A stretch of DNA of 64,000 nucleotides from Serpens sp035497915 (lineage in GTDB: Bacteria > Pseudomonadota > Gammaproteobacteria > Pseudomonadales > Pseudomonadaceae), in NCBI RefSeq assembly GCF_035497915.1, contig NZ_DATJCS010000036.1, positions 62,001 to 126,000 on the forward strand, given 5' to 3'. Below, piece by piece: positions 52,106-59,843 of the stretch. Below the pieces are notes generated by a model. The model did not search any database and was not told the origin of the DNA. It saw only the letters and a list, made by a program, of their open reading frames with translations. Made by a program: the position numbers and the translations under genes. Numbering within the stretch: the first letter of the stretch is position 1; the number at the start of each line of letters is the position of its first letter.

Positions 52106-53203
52106 ATGAATCGTCGCCATCTGTTCGGCGCCGCCGCTGCCCTGCTTGCTACGCTGGGTCTGGCTGGTTGCAAGGACGAAACTGCCCCCGCTGCCCAACA
52201 GGCCGCAGCAGCCCCCGCGCAAACCTTCCAATGGAAGATGGTCACCTCCTGGCCGAAGAACTACCCGGGCCTGGGCACCGCGGCCGAGCGTCTGGCCGAG
52301 CGCATCAACACCATGAGCGGTGGCCGTCTGAGCGTGAAGGTCTACGCCGCCGGCGAGCTGGTTCCGGCGCTGGAAGTGTTCGACGCGGTCTCCCGCGGCA
52401 CCGCCGAGATGGGTCACGGCACCCCCTACTACTGGAAGGGCAAGGTTCCGGCCGCGCAGTTCTTCACCTCGATCCCGTTCGGTTTCTCCACCCTGGAAAT
52501 GAACGCCTGGATCCACAAGGGCGAAGGTCAGGCCCTGTGGGATGAAGCCTACGGCGTGCACGGCGTGAAGCCGTTCAATGCCGGCAACACCACCATGCAG
52601 ATGGGTGGCTGGTTCAACAAGGAAATCAACAGCGTCGACGACCTCAAGGGCCTGAAGATCCGCATGCCGGGCCTGGGCGGCGAAGTGCTGGCCAAGCTGG
52701 GTGCAACCACCGTCAACCTGCCGGGTGGCGAAATCTTCACCTCCCTGCAGACCGGCGCCATCGATGCCACCGACTGGGTCAGCCCGTACAACGACCTGGC
52801 CTTCGGCCTGAACAAGGCCGCCAAGTACTACTACTTCCCGGCCTGGCAGGAGCCCCAGGCGCTGGTCGAGCTGCTGGTCAACAAGTCCGCCTACGAGAAG
52901 CTGCCGGCCGACCTGCAGGCCATCGTCAGCGAGGCCGCACGCGCCGCCGCGCTGGACATGATGGACGACTACATCTTCAACAACGCCAAGGCACTGCCGG
53001 TCCTGCTGGAGCAGGGCACTGTCCTCAAGCGCTTCCCGGATGACGTGCTGCAGGCGCTGCGCGAAACCTCCGACCAGGTGCTCAACGATGTGGCCGCCCA
53101 GTCCGACCTGAATACCCGCATCCATGCATCGCAGACGGAATTCCTGAACAAGATGCGCGAAACGATGCGCATCACCGAGAAGGAACTGTACAACTGGCGC
53201 TAA
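52106..53203 (+). CDS. TRAP transporter solute receptor (DctP family, TakP-like), lipoprotein
   Basis: A 365-residue periplasmic binding protein with an N-terminal lipobox (LGLAGC, Cys21). The DctP fold is clear: TFQWKMVTSWPKNYPGL, GMKxRxPG-type LKGLKIRMPGLGGEVLAKLG near residue 183, and GAIDATDWVSPYNDL near residue 221. The last resembles TakP, which binds 2-oxo acids with sodium. Membrane components (DctQ/DctM) are not adjacent, so it is an orphan receptor here. A terminator follows. The exact ligand is not known. Confidence 0.9.
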   Translation: MNRRHLFGAAAALLATLGLAGCKDETAPAAQQAAAAPAQTFQWKMVTSWPKNYPGLGTAAERLAERINTMSGGRLSVKVYAAGELVPALEVFDAVSRGTAEMGHGTPYYWKGKVPAAQFFTSIPFGFSTLEMNAWIHKGEGQALWDEAYGVHGVKPFNAGNTTMQMGGWFNKEINSVDDLKGLKIRMPGLGGEVLAKLGATTVNLPGGEIFTSLQTGAIDATDWVSPYNDLAFGLNKAAKYYYFPAWQEPQALVELLVNKSAYEKLPADLQAIVSEAARAAALDMMDDYIFNNAKALPVLLEQGTVLKRFPDDVLQALRETSDQVLNDVAAQSDLNTRIHASQTEFLNKMRETMRITEKELYNWR

Positions 53204-53223
53204 GCGCTGGGTTGTTCCAAAAG

Positions 53224-53246
53224 CGGAGCCTTCGGGCTCCGTTTTT
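53224..53246 (+). terminator. Rho-independent terminator of the TRAP receptor gene
   Basis: CGGAGCC / GGCTCCG stem with a TTCG loop (53224-53241) followed by five Ts, 20 bases past the stop. Confidence 0.93.
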
Positions 53247-53290
53247 CGTTTGCGACCCGGCACAGGCGCCTCCGGGCCCGGCTCCGCTGT

Positions 53291-53365
53291 TGTAGGAGCG
53301 GCTTCAGCCGCGATGTTTTTTATGCGGGCCGCGCCAAGCGCTCGTGACTGAAGTCGCTCCAACAG
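53291..53365. repeat. REP-like inverted pair (family A variant)
   Basis: TGTAGGAGCGGCTTCAGCCG from 53291 and its inverted partner CGTGACTGAAGTCGCTCCAA from 53343 flank a short spacer between the TRAP receptor terminator and the flgM promoter. Confidence 0.8.
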
Positions 53366-53424
53366 GTCCGGCAGCGCAAAGTCGGATGCCATCCGACGGT
53401 TTTTTGATTCGCCCTGCAAAAAAG

Positions 53425-53453
53425 CATTTAAGGTTTGCCGTAATTTTGTCGCC
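53425..53453 (+). promoter_or_regulatory. Candidate lateral sigma-28 promoter of flgM
   Basis: CATTTAAG (53425-53432), exactly 15 bases, then GTCGCC (53448-53453), 37 bases before the flgM ATG. The same two blocks at the same spacing precede the flagellin gene. The geometry matches sigma-28 (TAAA-N15-GCCGATAA) with an altered -10. Confidence 0.62.
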
Positions 53454-53490
53454 TCTGGTAATCAAGCGAACCCGTTTCTTGGAATACATC

Positions 53491-53766
53491 ATGGAAATCA
53501 GTCGATCCCTCAAGCCTGTCCAGCTCGGCGCCGTGGAAACCGCGACCGCCCGTGCCCAGGTGCCGGTCGGCAAGCGCGAGCGCCAGCACACCGGCGAGCC
53601 GCAGATGAGCCTGGAGCCCCTGCAGGAAAGCCTGAACGCCTTGCCGGACGTGGATCTGGCGCGGGTTCAGGAGATCAAGCAGGCCCTGCAGCGCGGCGAA
53701 ATCCCCCTCGATGCCGAGGCGCTGGCCGCCAGCATCCTGGCCTATCACGGTGGTAAGCAGGCGTGA
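53491..53766 (+). CDS. flgM: Anti-sigma-28 factor FlgM (lateral system)
   Basis: A 91-residue FlgM. The C-terminal half carries the sigma-binding pattern PDVDLARVQEIKQALQRGEI, PLDAEALAASIL. FlgM binds the flagellar sigma-28 until hook completion lets it be exported. The start at 53491 gives MEISRSLKPVQLG; the open frame extends upstream across the promoter but without support. It overlaps flgN by four bases (GTGA). The local lafS-type sigma factor is the expected target rather than the polar FliA (inference). Confidence 0.85.
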   Translation: MEISRSLKPVQLGAVETATARAQVPVGKRERQHTGEPQMSLEPLQESLNALPDVDLARVQEIKQALQRGEIPLDAEALAASILAYHGGKQA

Positions 53767-54206
53767 GTCAGAAGGCCCAGCTGCTGGCGATGATTGCCAG
53801 CGACATCGCCGCCGATCTGGAAGCCTTTGGTCAGGTGCTGCCGTTGTTGGACGAGCTGCATGAGCGCCTGCTGGCCCATGATGGCCTGGCCATCGAGGCG
53901 CTGAACGGGCGCCTGGATCCTTGGCTGGCCGCCATCGCCGAGCGCGACGCGCGGCGCAGCAAGATTCTCGCTGCCTTCGGCCTGGCGGTGGACGCCCCGA
54001 GCATGGCCCGCCTGCTGGCCGCCTACCCGGCGCCCCAGCGTGACGCGTTGACCCGCAAGTGGCAGCGTCTCGGCGAAATCGCCCACGACTGCCGGCAGCG
54101 CAACGAGCGCAATGGCCGGCTGCTGGCGATGCATAACGAAATCCTCAGTCAGCTGCTGACCGGCGCCGGTCAGGAAGCCACCGTCTACGGTCAGCAGGGC
54201 TACTGA
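53763..54206 (+). CDS. flgN: Flagellar chaperone FlgN-like (lateral system)
   Basis: A 147-residue helical protein beginning at a GTG that overlaps the flgM stop (GTGA). The layout (LLDELHERLLAHDGLAIEALN, AERDARRSKILAAFGL, C-terminal LLAMHNEILSQLL) is that of FlgN export chaperones for the hook-associated proteins FlgK and FlgL. Neither substrate gene is in the window. Sequence conservation of FlgN is low, so the call leans on size, position and coiled-coil content. Confidence 0.8.
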   Translation: MSQKAQLLAMIASDIAADLEAFGQVLPLLDELHERLLAHDGLAIEALNGRLDPWLAAIAERDARRSKILAAFGLAVDAPSMARLLAAYPAPQRDALTRKWQRLGEIAHDCRQRNERNGRLLAMHNEILSQLLTGAGQEATVYGQQGY

Positions 54207-54210
54207 ACCC

Positions 54211-54350
54211 TGTGGGGCCGGCTTTACGCCGGCCAGCGAAGTTGCATTCCCGTACCTTTGCTGTGCTTCCCAGCCCTGTCGGCCGGGATAAACCCGGCCC
54301 CACAAGTCCGCGCACCGCCGCTTCCGTGGGAGCGGATTGGTCCGTGAGCG
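54211..54350. repeat. REP-like cluster: family B pair plus family A unit
   Basis: TGTGGGGCCGGCTTTACGCC (54211 onward) and GGCCGGGATAAACCCGGCCC (from 54281) form an inverted family B pair. GTGGGAGCGGATTGGTCCGT (54326 onward) is a family A unit. They take up much of the 395-base gap between flgN and lafB. The remainder (54351-54560) shows no gene. Confidence 0.85.
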
Positions 54351-54560
54351 CTACCTGCGGCTGCTTCATTAACGCAGCCCTTCTCCCCCGTCAGCCTTTT
54401 GGCGCTTAAGTTCCCTCCTTCGCAGGTCGCCCTAACAAAGCAGATGCCGTGACCGGACGACCGGAAAGGGACTTTCCGCCCTGTGCCGCGCCTGAGCCGG
54501 GCGGAAGCGGGTTTTCAGCCGGATGGCGCGGAAACGGTGATGAATCCATGCGTGGCAATT

Positions 54561-54576
54561 TGGCATCGTAATTGCC
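54561..54576 (+). promoter_or_regulatory. Sigma-54 promoter of the lafB (fliD) operon
   Basis: TGGCATCGTAATTGCC has the -24 GG (54562-54563) and -12 GC (54574-54575) exactly ten bases apart, in TTGGCA...TTGC context, 26 bases before the fliD ATG. It predicts control by RpoN with a FleQ- or LafK-type activator. Confidence 0.8.
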
Positions 54577-54601
54577 TGCCTACGACTAGAGGTGCTCAGA
54601 C

Positions 54602-55975
54602 ATGACGACTTACGATTCCAATTACGCCTATACCATGGCCACCCAGCTGGCCCAGTACGATACCCAGTACAGCTATTCGCGCCTGGATCGCAACAAGACC
54701 AACTACACCGCGCAGCAGACCGCGATCAACTCGCTGAGCTCGGCGCTGAGCACCTTCCAGACCAAGCTGACCAGCCTGAACAGCGTCAGCGGCTCGATCC
54801 TGCAGAACAAGGCCACGCTGAGCAGCGAGGGCTATGCCACCGCCAATGTGACCTCCAAGGCGCAGGCCGGCAGCTATCAGTTCTTCGTCAAGCAGTTGGC
54901 CAGCAAGGATCAGGTTGCCCTGCAAAGCCTGCCGGCGAGTGGCAGCCTGCAAATTGGCCAGCCTGGCAACGCCGAGGCCACCGGATTAACGGTTGATCTC
55001 GCCGATGCTGCCTACCAGACCGGCGGCACCCTGGATCTGAGCAAGCTGGCGGCAGATATCAATGCCCAGGCCAAGACCAACAAGCTTGGTGTCAGTGCCA
55101 CCCTAGTGCGTAGTGGTGGTGTAACCAACCTGGTGCTGACCAGCGAAAAAACCGGTGTAGCGCAGAAGATCTCGCTTAGCCTGGACGGCGCCGACGAAGC
55201 CACGACCGCCGCCTCGCTGGGCTCCAAGCAGCTCTCTGCAGCCAAGGACGCGATTGTCTACCTGGGTGCCGACGAAGCGAGCGGTATTGCGCTGACCAAC
55301 AGCTCCAATACCTACGACAACATTATTGATGGTGTCAGCCTGACCTTCAGCAAGGCCCACGCCACTGGCGACGCGCCGCTGTCCATCGACATCGCCCAGG
55401 ACAACGACGGCACCAAGGCCAAGGTCCAGGAATTCGTCGATGCCTACAACGCCCTGGCCGGCGAGTTGAAGAAGCTGACTGCCAGCGGCTCGGAAGACAG
55501 CAAGCGCGGCCCGCTGGCCGGCGACGGCACGGTGCGCTCGATCAAGAGCATGATCGATAACCTGATCCGCAAGGGCGTAACCGTCGATGGCCAGCAGATT
55601 TCGCTGGTTTCCCTGGGCATCAGCAACACTCGCGAAGGCACCCTGACCCTGGACAGCGCTCGCCTGGATAAGACCCTGGCCAGCAATCCCGGCGCCCTGG
55701 ACACCCTGTTCAAGGGAACCGGCGGCACCGACAAGGGCATCCTCGGTGCCCTGCTGGATCGTGAGACCGGCCTGGCCAAGTACACCAGCAGCGTCAACGG
55801 CATCCTCAAGAACCGCAAGGACACCATCGCCGACTCGCTCAAGCGGGTCGAGAAGGAGCGCGAGCGCGTCGACACCCAGTACGACAACCTCTACCAGCGC
55901 TACCTGTCGCAGTACACCAACCTGGTCACCATCATGAACCAGATGAACCAGACCTCCAGTCTGTACTTCACCTGA
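54602..55975 (+). CDS. fliD (lafB): Lateral flagellar filament cap protein (FliD/LafB)
   Basis: A 457-residue hook-associated protein 2. N-terminal coiled segment, FliD_N region (QTAINSLSSALSTFQTKLTSL, SSEGYATANVTSKAQAGSY), a central variable domain, and FliD_C (VQEFVDAYNALAGELKKLT, SIKSMIDNLIR, then the C-terminal coiled coil and TNLVTIMNQMNQTSSLYF). It caps the growing filament and folds flagellin. It begins a run of eight genes in laf order. The start at 54602 follows AGAGGT. It is the first gene after a sigma-54 site. Confidence 0.93.
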   Translation: MTTYDSNYAYTMATQLAQYDTQYSYSRLDRNKTNYTAQQTAINSLSSALSTFQTKLTSLNSVSGSILQNKATLSSEGYATANVTSKAQAGSYQFFVKQLASKDQVALQSLPASGSLQIGQPGNAEATGLTVDLADAAYQTGGTLDLSKLAADINAQAKTNKLGVSATLVRSGGVTNLVLTSEKTGVAQKISLSLDGADEATTAASLGSKQLSAAKDAIVYLGADEASGIALTNSSNTYDNIIDGVSLTFSKAHATGDAPLSIDIAQDNDGTKAKVQEFVDAYNALAGELKKLTASGSEDSKRGPLAGDGTVRSIKSMIDNLIRKGVTVDGQQISLVSLGISNTREGTLTLDSARLDKTLASNPGALDTLFKGTGGTDKGILGALLDRETGLAKYTSSVNGILKNRKDTIADSLKRVEKERERVDTQYDNLYQRYLSQYTNLVTIMNQMNQTSSLYFT

Positions 55976-55987
55976 TACGGAATCGCC

Positions 55988-56377
55988 ATGTACCAAGAAG
56001 ACACCTACGACAGCTACCGCATGGTCGACCTGGAATCCCGGGTCGCCGCCGCTTCGCCCTACGATCTGGTGCTGGTGCTTTTCGACGGCCTGCTCGACGA
56101 ACTGGAGCGTATGCGTGGCCATATCGAGGCCAAGCGTTATCTGGAGAAAGGCCGGTCCGTCGAGAAATGCGTGAACATTCTCAACGGCCTGTCCAGCGCG
56201 CTGGATTTCGACAGCGGTGGCGACGTGGTGACCGGCCTGGCGCGCCTGTATGACTACATGATCTACCGCCTGACCGACGTCAGCGTGACCCTGTCGCTGG
56301 AAGGCGTCGACGAGGTGGTCGGTTTGTTGCGCGAACTGCGCGAAGGCTGGGAGGGCGTGCGTGACGCCCGCCGATGA
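55988..56377 (+). CDS. fliS (lafC): Lateral flagellin export chaperone (FliS/LafC)
   Basis: A 129-residue FliS. The N-terminal YxxxxLES-type segment (YDSYRMVDLESRVAAASPYDLVL, read in parts) and LFDGLLDELERMRGHIEA are typical. It binds the flagellin C-terminus in the cytosol and stops premature polymerisation. It follows fliD by 12 bases and overlaps fliT by 17 bases, showing coupling. Confidence 0.9.
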   Translation: MYQEDTYDSYRMVDLESRVAAASPYDLVLVLFDGLLDELERMRGHIEAKRYLEKGRSVEKCVNILNGLSSALDFDSGGDVVTGLARLYDYMIYRLTDVSVTLSLEGVDEVVGLLRELREGWEGVRDARR

Positions 56378-56669
56378 CCTGCAACGCCTGCTCGACCTGC
56401 GTGTGCGTTTCGAGCAGGTGCTGCACCGCGAGGCCTGGGACGATCTCAAGGCGGTCGACTCGGCGCTTCGCGAACTGCTGATCGACCTGCGGCGCCGCGA
56501 GCCGCTTCCGGAGGCGGTGCTGGTCGCTTGCCGCGAGGTCCAGCAGATCCACGGCCTGGCGTTGCAACGCTGCCAGGACGAATGCCAGCGCTTGCGCATC
56601 CTGATGAACCATTCCGAACAACCCGCGGACGGCCCGAGCGCCTACGCCTGGGTGGAGAGCCTGCGGTGA
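56361..56669 (+). CDS. fliT (lafD): FliT-like export chaperone (LafD)
   Basis: A 102-residue helical protein with a GTG start inside the fliS 3' end. Position between fliS and fliK and the size match LafD/FliT, the chaperone of the filament cap FliD. Family similarity is weak by eye, so identification is mainly positional. Its stop overlaps the fliK start (GTGA). Confidence 0.72.
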   Translation: MTPADDLQRLLDLRVRFEQVLHREAWDDLKAVDSALRELLIDLRRREPLPEAVLVACREVQQIHGLALQRCQDECQRLRILMNHSEQPADGPSAYAWVESLR

Positions 56670-57730
56670 CTACAGCGACGCAACTCGGCAATGCCCAGCC
56701 GATGCCCGAGAATCCCCTGCTGCAACAGGGAGCGACGGTTGCAGCGGCGCAAGCCCCGGCCGCTTCCGCCGGTCGGCAGGAAGGCGCGACGCCTGAAGCG
56801 CTGCCCTTCGACGCCGAGTTGCAGGCGCTCCTCAGCAGCCTGACGAACCTGTCGGCGGATCAGCCGGCTCCGGCCACTGCGACCCAGATGCCGCCGATAG
56901 AAACCGTTTCCCCGGACCAGGGCCCCGAACAGGCCGAAGCGCTGCTCGGCCTGCTGGCCGCCCAGCAGCAACAGCAGGTGCAGGCCCAGCAGATGCCTCA
57001 GGCGCCTGTCAGTCGCGCCTCGGCACCGGGCGAAATGCTGGCGCAGGCTGACATGCTCGCCAGGCAGGCGGCAGGCGCTGCCGAGGCGCAGCCGCTGCCC
57101 GCGCAGCTGCAACCGCAGCCGCGCCCCGACACGGCAGGCCCGTTCGCGGCGACGCGCGCAGAAGCACCCATGGTGCTGGGCAGCGGCGAAAGCCAGGCTC
57201 CACTGGAGTCGTTGTCCGCCGTCAGCGCCGCGCGTCCGCTGAGCGATGCGGCGCCTGCCAGTGGTGGCACCTCGACAAGCGCTCCGACGGGCGCGGTTGC
57301 CGAACGCCTGGTGCGCTTGGAGGGCAACGACGCTCAGCGTGGCGAACAGATGCTGCAGGCGTTGCGCCAGAACGTGCAGTTGCAGGTCCAGCAGAGTCAG
57401 CAGGTGGCCACCATCCGCCTCGATCCCCCGGAGCTGGGCAGCCTGGAAATCCAGGTCAGCCAGGAGTCCGGAAAAATCAGCGTTCAAATCAACGCTGCCC
57501 AGGCCGATACCCTGAGATTGCTACAGCAAACCAGTGACCGGCTGCGCCATGAACTGCTGACCCAGCAGTTCGTGCAGGTCAACGTGCAGGTGGGCGGCGA
57601 CGGCCGTTCGGGACAGCAGTCCCGCCAGGACCAGGGAGGTTCCAGCGAGGCACTGGTGCGCGGCAATCCGCTGCATGACAGCGAGCCGATCAGCCGCACC
57701 GCACCGCGCGATGTGCTGGCCACGGTTTGA
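56666..57730 (+). CDS. fliK (lafE): Flagellar hook-length control protein (FliK/LafE)
   Basis: A 354-residue protein from the GTG at 56666, which overlaps the fliT stop. The N-terminal two thirds are low-complexity, rich in Gln, Ala and Pro (runs such as AAQQQQQVQAQQMPQ), as in the ruler part of FliK. The C-terminal Flg_hook domain is clear: VATIRLDPPELGSLEIQVS, GKISVQINAA, LRLLQQTSDRLRHEL near residues 255-315. It sets hook length and switches export specificity. Confidence 0.88.
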   Translation: MTTATQLGNAQPMPENPLLQQGATVAAAQAPAASAGRQEGATPEALPFDAELQALLSSLTNLSADQPAPATATQMPPIETVSPDQGPEQAEALLGLLAAQQQQQVQAQQMPQAPVSRASAPGEMLAQADMLARQAAGAAEAQPLPAQLQPQPRPDTAGPFAATRAEAPMVLGSGESQAPLESLSAVSAARPLSDAAPASGGTSTSAPTGAVAERLVRLEGNDAQRGEQMLQALRQNVQLQVQQSQQVATIRLDPPELGSLEIQVSQESGKISVQINAAQADTLRLLQQTSDRLRHELLTQQFVQVNVQVGGDGRSGQQSRQDQGGSSEALVRGNPLHDSEPISRTAPRDVLATV

Positions 57731-57760
57731 TGCCTTCCGATCCCTTGCAAGAGTAAAAGT

Positions 57761-58234
57761 ATGTCGTCCCGCGTTGTCGTTTCGCTCCTGGTGCTGAATA
57801 TCCTGCTGGTCGCCGGTGGTACCGCCGTAAATTTCTTCTGGAAGCAGTCCATCGAGGATTTCTTTGCCATCGGCGGCGAGAGAACCGAGCGGCCGGCGCG
57901 GCGCGACGCGGTCGACCTGACCGATTTCCAGTTTCTGAATGTGGAAAAGATCTACGTCAATCTGCGCGGCAACCAGCGCGAGCACTACCTGGTGATCGAC
58001 CTGGCCGTGCAGGCCAGCGCCGAGATCGACAAGAAGGCACTGCAGCAGTTCGCGCCGGTGGTGCGCAATTCGGTGGTCGCCCGCCTGTCGGGCATGCGTT
58101 ACGAAGTGGTGCGTAGCCTGAGTATCGCCGAGCTGCAGTTGTTGCTCGAAGAGGCGCTGCGTCAGGACATCGTCGAGCGCAACCTGCGGGTGTCCTTCGA
58201 GCATCTGCTGGTTAACAAACTACTGGCCCAATAG
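57761..58234 (+). CDS. fliL (lafF): Stator-associated FliL-like protein (LafF)
   Basis: A 157-residue protein with one N-terminal membrane anchor (VVVSLLVLNILLVAGGTAVNFFW) and a periplasmic stomatin-like FliL domain (FLNVEKIYVNLRG, REHYLVIDLAVQAS). FliL rings sit around stators and support torque. The C-terminus ends LLVNKLLAQ. It is encoded directly before the sigma factor, as in Vibrio lafF-lafS. Confidence 0.88.
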   Translation: MSSRVVVSLLVLNILLVAGGTAVNFFWKQSIEDFFAIGGERTERPARRDAVDLTDFQFLNVEKIYVNLRGNQREHYLVIDLAVQASAEIDKKALQQFAPVVRNSVVARLSGMRYEVVRSLSIAELQLLLEEALRQDIVERNLRVSFEHLLVNKLLAQ

Positions 58235-58236
58235 CC

Positions 58237-58959
58237 ATGAATGCCTCCTGCGCTGCCGAGACCGTTCCGCATCCCGAGCCCGCGTTGCTCGCGCCGCAGG
58301 ATGAGCAGCGCTGGCTGCTCAAGTACCTGCCGCTGGTCAAGCGCATCGTCAGCCAACTGTCGCTGCAGGCCAGCTCCGCGCTGGATCGCGAAGACATGGA
58401 GCAGATCGGCCTGCTGGGGCTGCTCGACAGCCTGCGCCGCTATGGCGAGCCGGATGACAGCTTTCCCCGCTTTGCCAGCCTGCGGGTGCGCGGCGCCATC
58501 CTCGACGAGTTGCGCCGCCAGGACTGGCGGCCGCGTCCGGTGCGCCAGCAGACCCACAAGCTGCGTGACGCGGTGCGCGAACTGACCCGTCGGCTGGGGC
58601 GCGAACCCAGCGACGAGGAAATCGTCGCGCACACCGGCCTGAGCGAGGAGGCCTACCAGAGCTATCTGGTGGACCTGTCCTGCGAGGCCATCGAAAGCCT
58701 CGACGGCCTGCTGCAGGCCGGCCAGGAGGGCCGCTTCGGCGACAACGGTTTCGAGGAGCAGGTGCAACGCGAGCGTCTGCTGGCCCAGGTTCTGGGCCGG
58801 CTGCCGGAACGCGAGCAACTGGTCCTGACCCTGTATTACCAGCACGAACTCAGCCTCAAGGAGATCGCGCTGGTTCTGGAACTCAGCGACGCACGTATCT
58901 GCCAGCTGATCAAGCAGGCCATCCAGCGGGCCTGCACCTTGTTGAACGAGCCTAACTGA
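58237..58959 (+). CDS. fliA (lafS): Lateral flagellar sigma-28 (FliA/LafS)
   Basis: A 240-residue sigma factor of the FliA group. Region 2 (YLPLVKRIVSQL, LDREDMEQIGLLGLLDSLRRY, FASLRVRGAILDELRRQDW), region 3 (RELTRRLGREPSDEEIVAHTGLSEEAY) and region 4 (LTLYYQHELSLKEIALVLEL, DARICQLIKQAIQR) are complete. It is next to fliL and motAB, not to flhF-fleN as the polar fliA of Pseudomonas is, so it is the dedicated lateral factor. It probably reads the motif before flgM and the flagellin gene. Confidence 0.92.
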   Translation: MNASCAAETVPHPEPALLAPQDEQRWLLKYLPLVKRIVSQLSLQASSALDREDMEQIGLLGLLDSLRRYGEPDDSFPRFASLRVRGAILDELRRQDWRPRPVRQQTHKLRDAVRELTRRLGREPSDEEIVAHTGLSEEAYQSYLVDLSCEAIESLDGLLQAGQEGRFGDNGFEEQVQRERLLAQVLGRLPEREQLVLTLYYQHELSLKEIALVLELSDARICQLIKQAIQRACTLLNEPN

Positions 58960-58970
58960 ACGAGCCCGTC

Positions 58971-59843
58971 ATGCAGAAAATTCTCGGATCTCTCATCATC
59001 GTCGCCTGTGTCCTGGGCGGCTACGCACTCGCCAGTGGCGACCTGGCCATGCTCTGGCAACCGGCGGAGCTGCTCATCATCGTGGGCGCCGCGTTCGGCA
59101 GCCTGGTGGTCGGCAACCCCAAGGAAGTGCTGATCGAAATGGCCAAGCAGGCCAAGGGCGTCATCGTCTACAAGCGCCGTGGCGAGGAATTCCAGCGCCA
59201 GCTGCTGATGCTGCTCTACGAGTTGCTGGAGATGGTCGAGATCGGCGGCCTCAAGGTGCTCGACGAACATATCGAGGCACCGCAGCAGAGCAGCGTGTTC
59301 GGCAAGTACCCGCTGATCATCGCCGAGCCCAACCTGATGGCGTTCATCGCCGACAACTTCCGTCTGATGGCCATGGGCAAGATCAGCGCCCACGAGCTGG
59401 AAGGCTTCCTCGAACAGGAACTGGAAGCCATGGAGGAGGCCCTGCTGCTGCCGGCCCGCTCGCTCAACCAGGTCGCCGAAGCCATGCCCGGCTTCGGTAT
59501 CCTCGCGGCGATCATGGGCATCATCATCACCATGGGCAACATCGGCGGTTCGGTGGCCGACGTGGGCCTGAGCGTGGCGGCCGCGCTGGTCGGCACCTTC
59601 CTGGGCATCTTCTTCTGCTACTGCGTGTTCCAGCCGCTCGCCACTGCCATGAGCCAGCGCGTGCGCACCGAAATCTCGGCGCTGGAATGCGTGCGCACCA
59701 CCCTGGTCGCCCACGTCGCCGGCAAGCCCACCCTGCTGTCGGTGGACGCCGGTCGCAAACTGATCGAGCAGGACGTCAAGCCCGCCTTCAGCCAGCTGGA
59801 AGCCTGGGTCAACCGCTATGAAGAAGAGCGGGACGCGGCATGA
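58971..59843 (+). CDS. motA (lafT): Lateral flagellar stator MotA (LafT)
   Basis: A 290-residue stator protein with four membrane segments: two near the N-terminus (IIVACVLGGYALASG, ELLIIVGAAFGSLVVG) and two near residues 175-225 (GFGILAAIMGIIITMGNIGG, LVGTFLGIFFCYCVFQPLA). Between them lies the large cytoplasmic loop that contacts FliG. With MotB it forms the ion channel that drives rotation. It overlaps motB by four bases (ATGA). Confidence 0.93.
   Translation: MQKILGSLIIVACVLGGYALASGDLAMLWQPAELLIIVGAAFGSLVVGNPKEVLIEMAKQAKGVIVYKRRGEEFQRQLLMLLYELLEMVEIGGLKVLDEHIEAPQQSSVFGKYPLIIAEPNLMAFIADNFRLMAMGKISAHELEGFLEQELEAMEEALLLPARSLNQVAEAMPGFGILAAIMGIIITMGNIGGSVADVGLSVAAALVGTFLGIFFCYCVFQPLATAMSQRVRTEISALECVRTTLVAHVAGKPTLLSVDAGRKLIEQDVKPAFSQLEAWVNRYEEERDAA

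Noticed and set aside
53344..53490. N-terminal extension of FlgM upstream of 53491
   Set aside because: The extra codons cross the REP pair and the promoter motif and have no FlgM similarity.
58237..58959. This fliA being the main polar flagellar sigma factor
   Set aside because: In Pseudomonas the polar fliA follows flhF-fleN and precedes chemotaxis genes. Here it lies between fliL and motAB within a laf-order operon.
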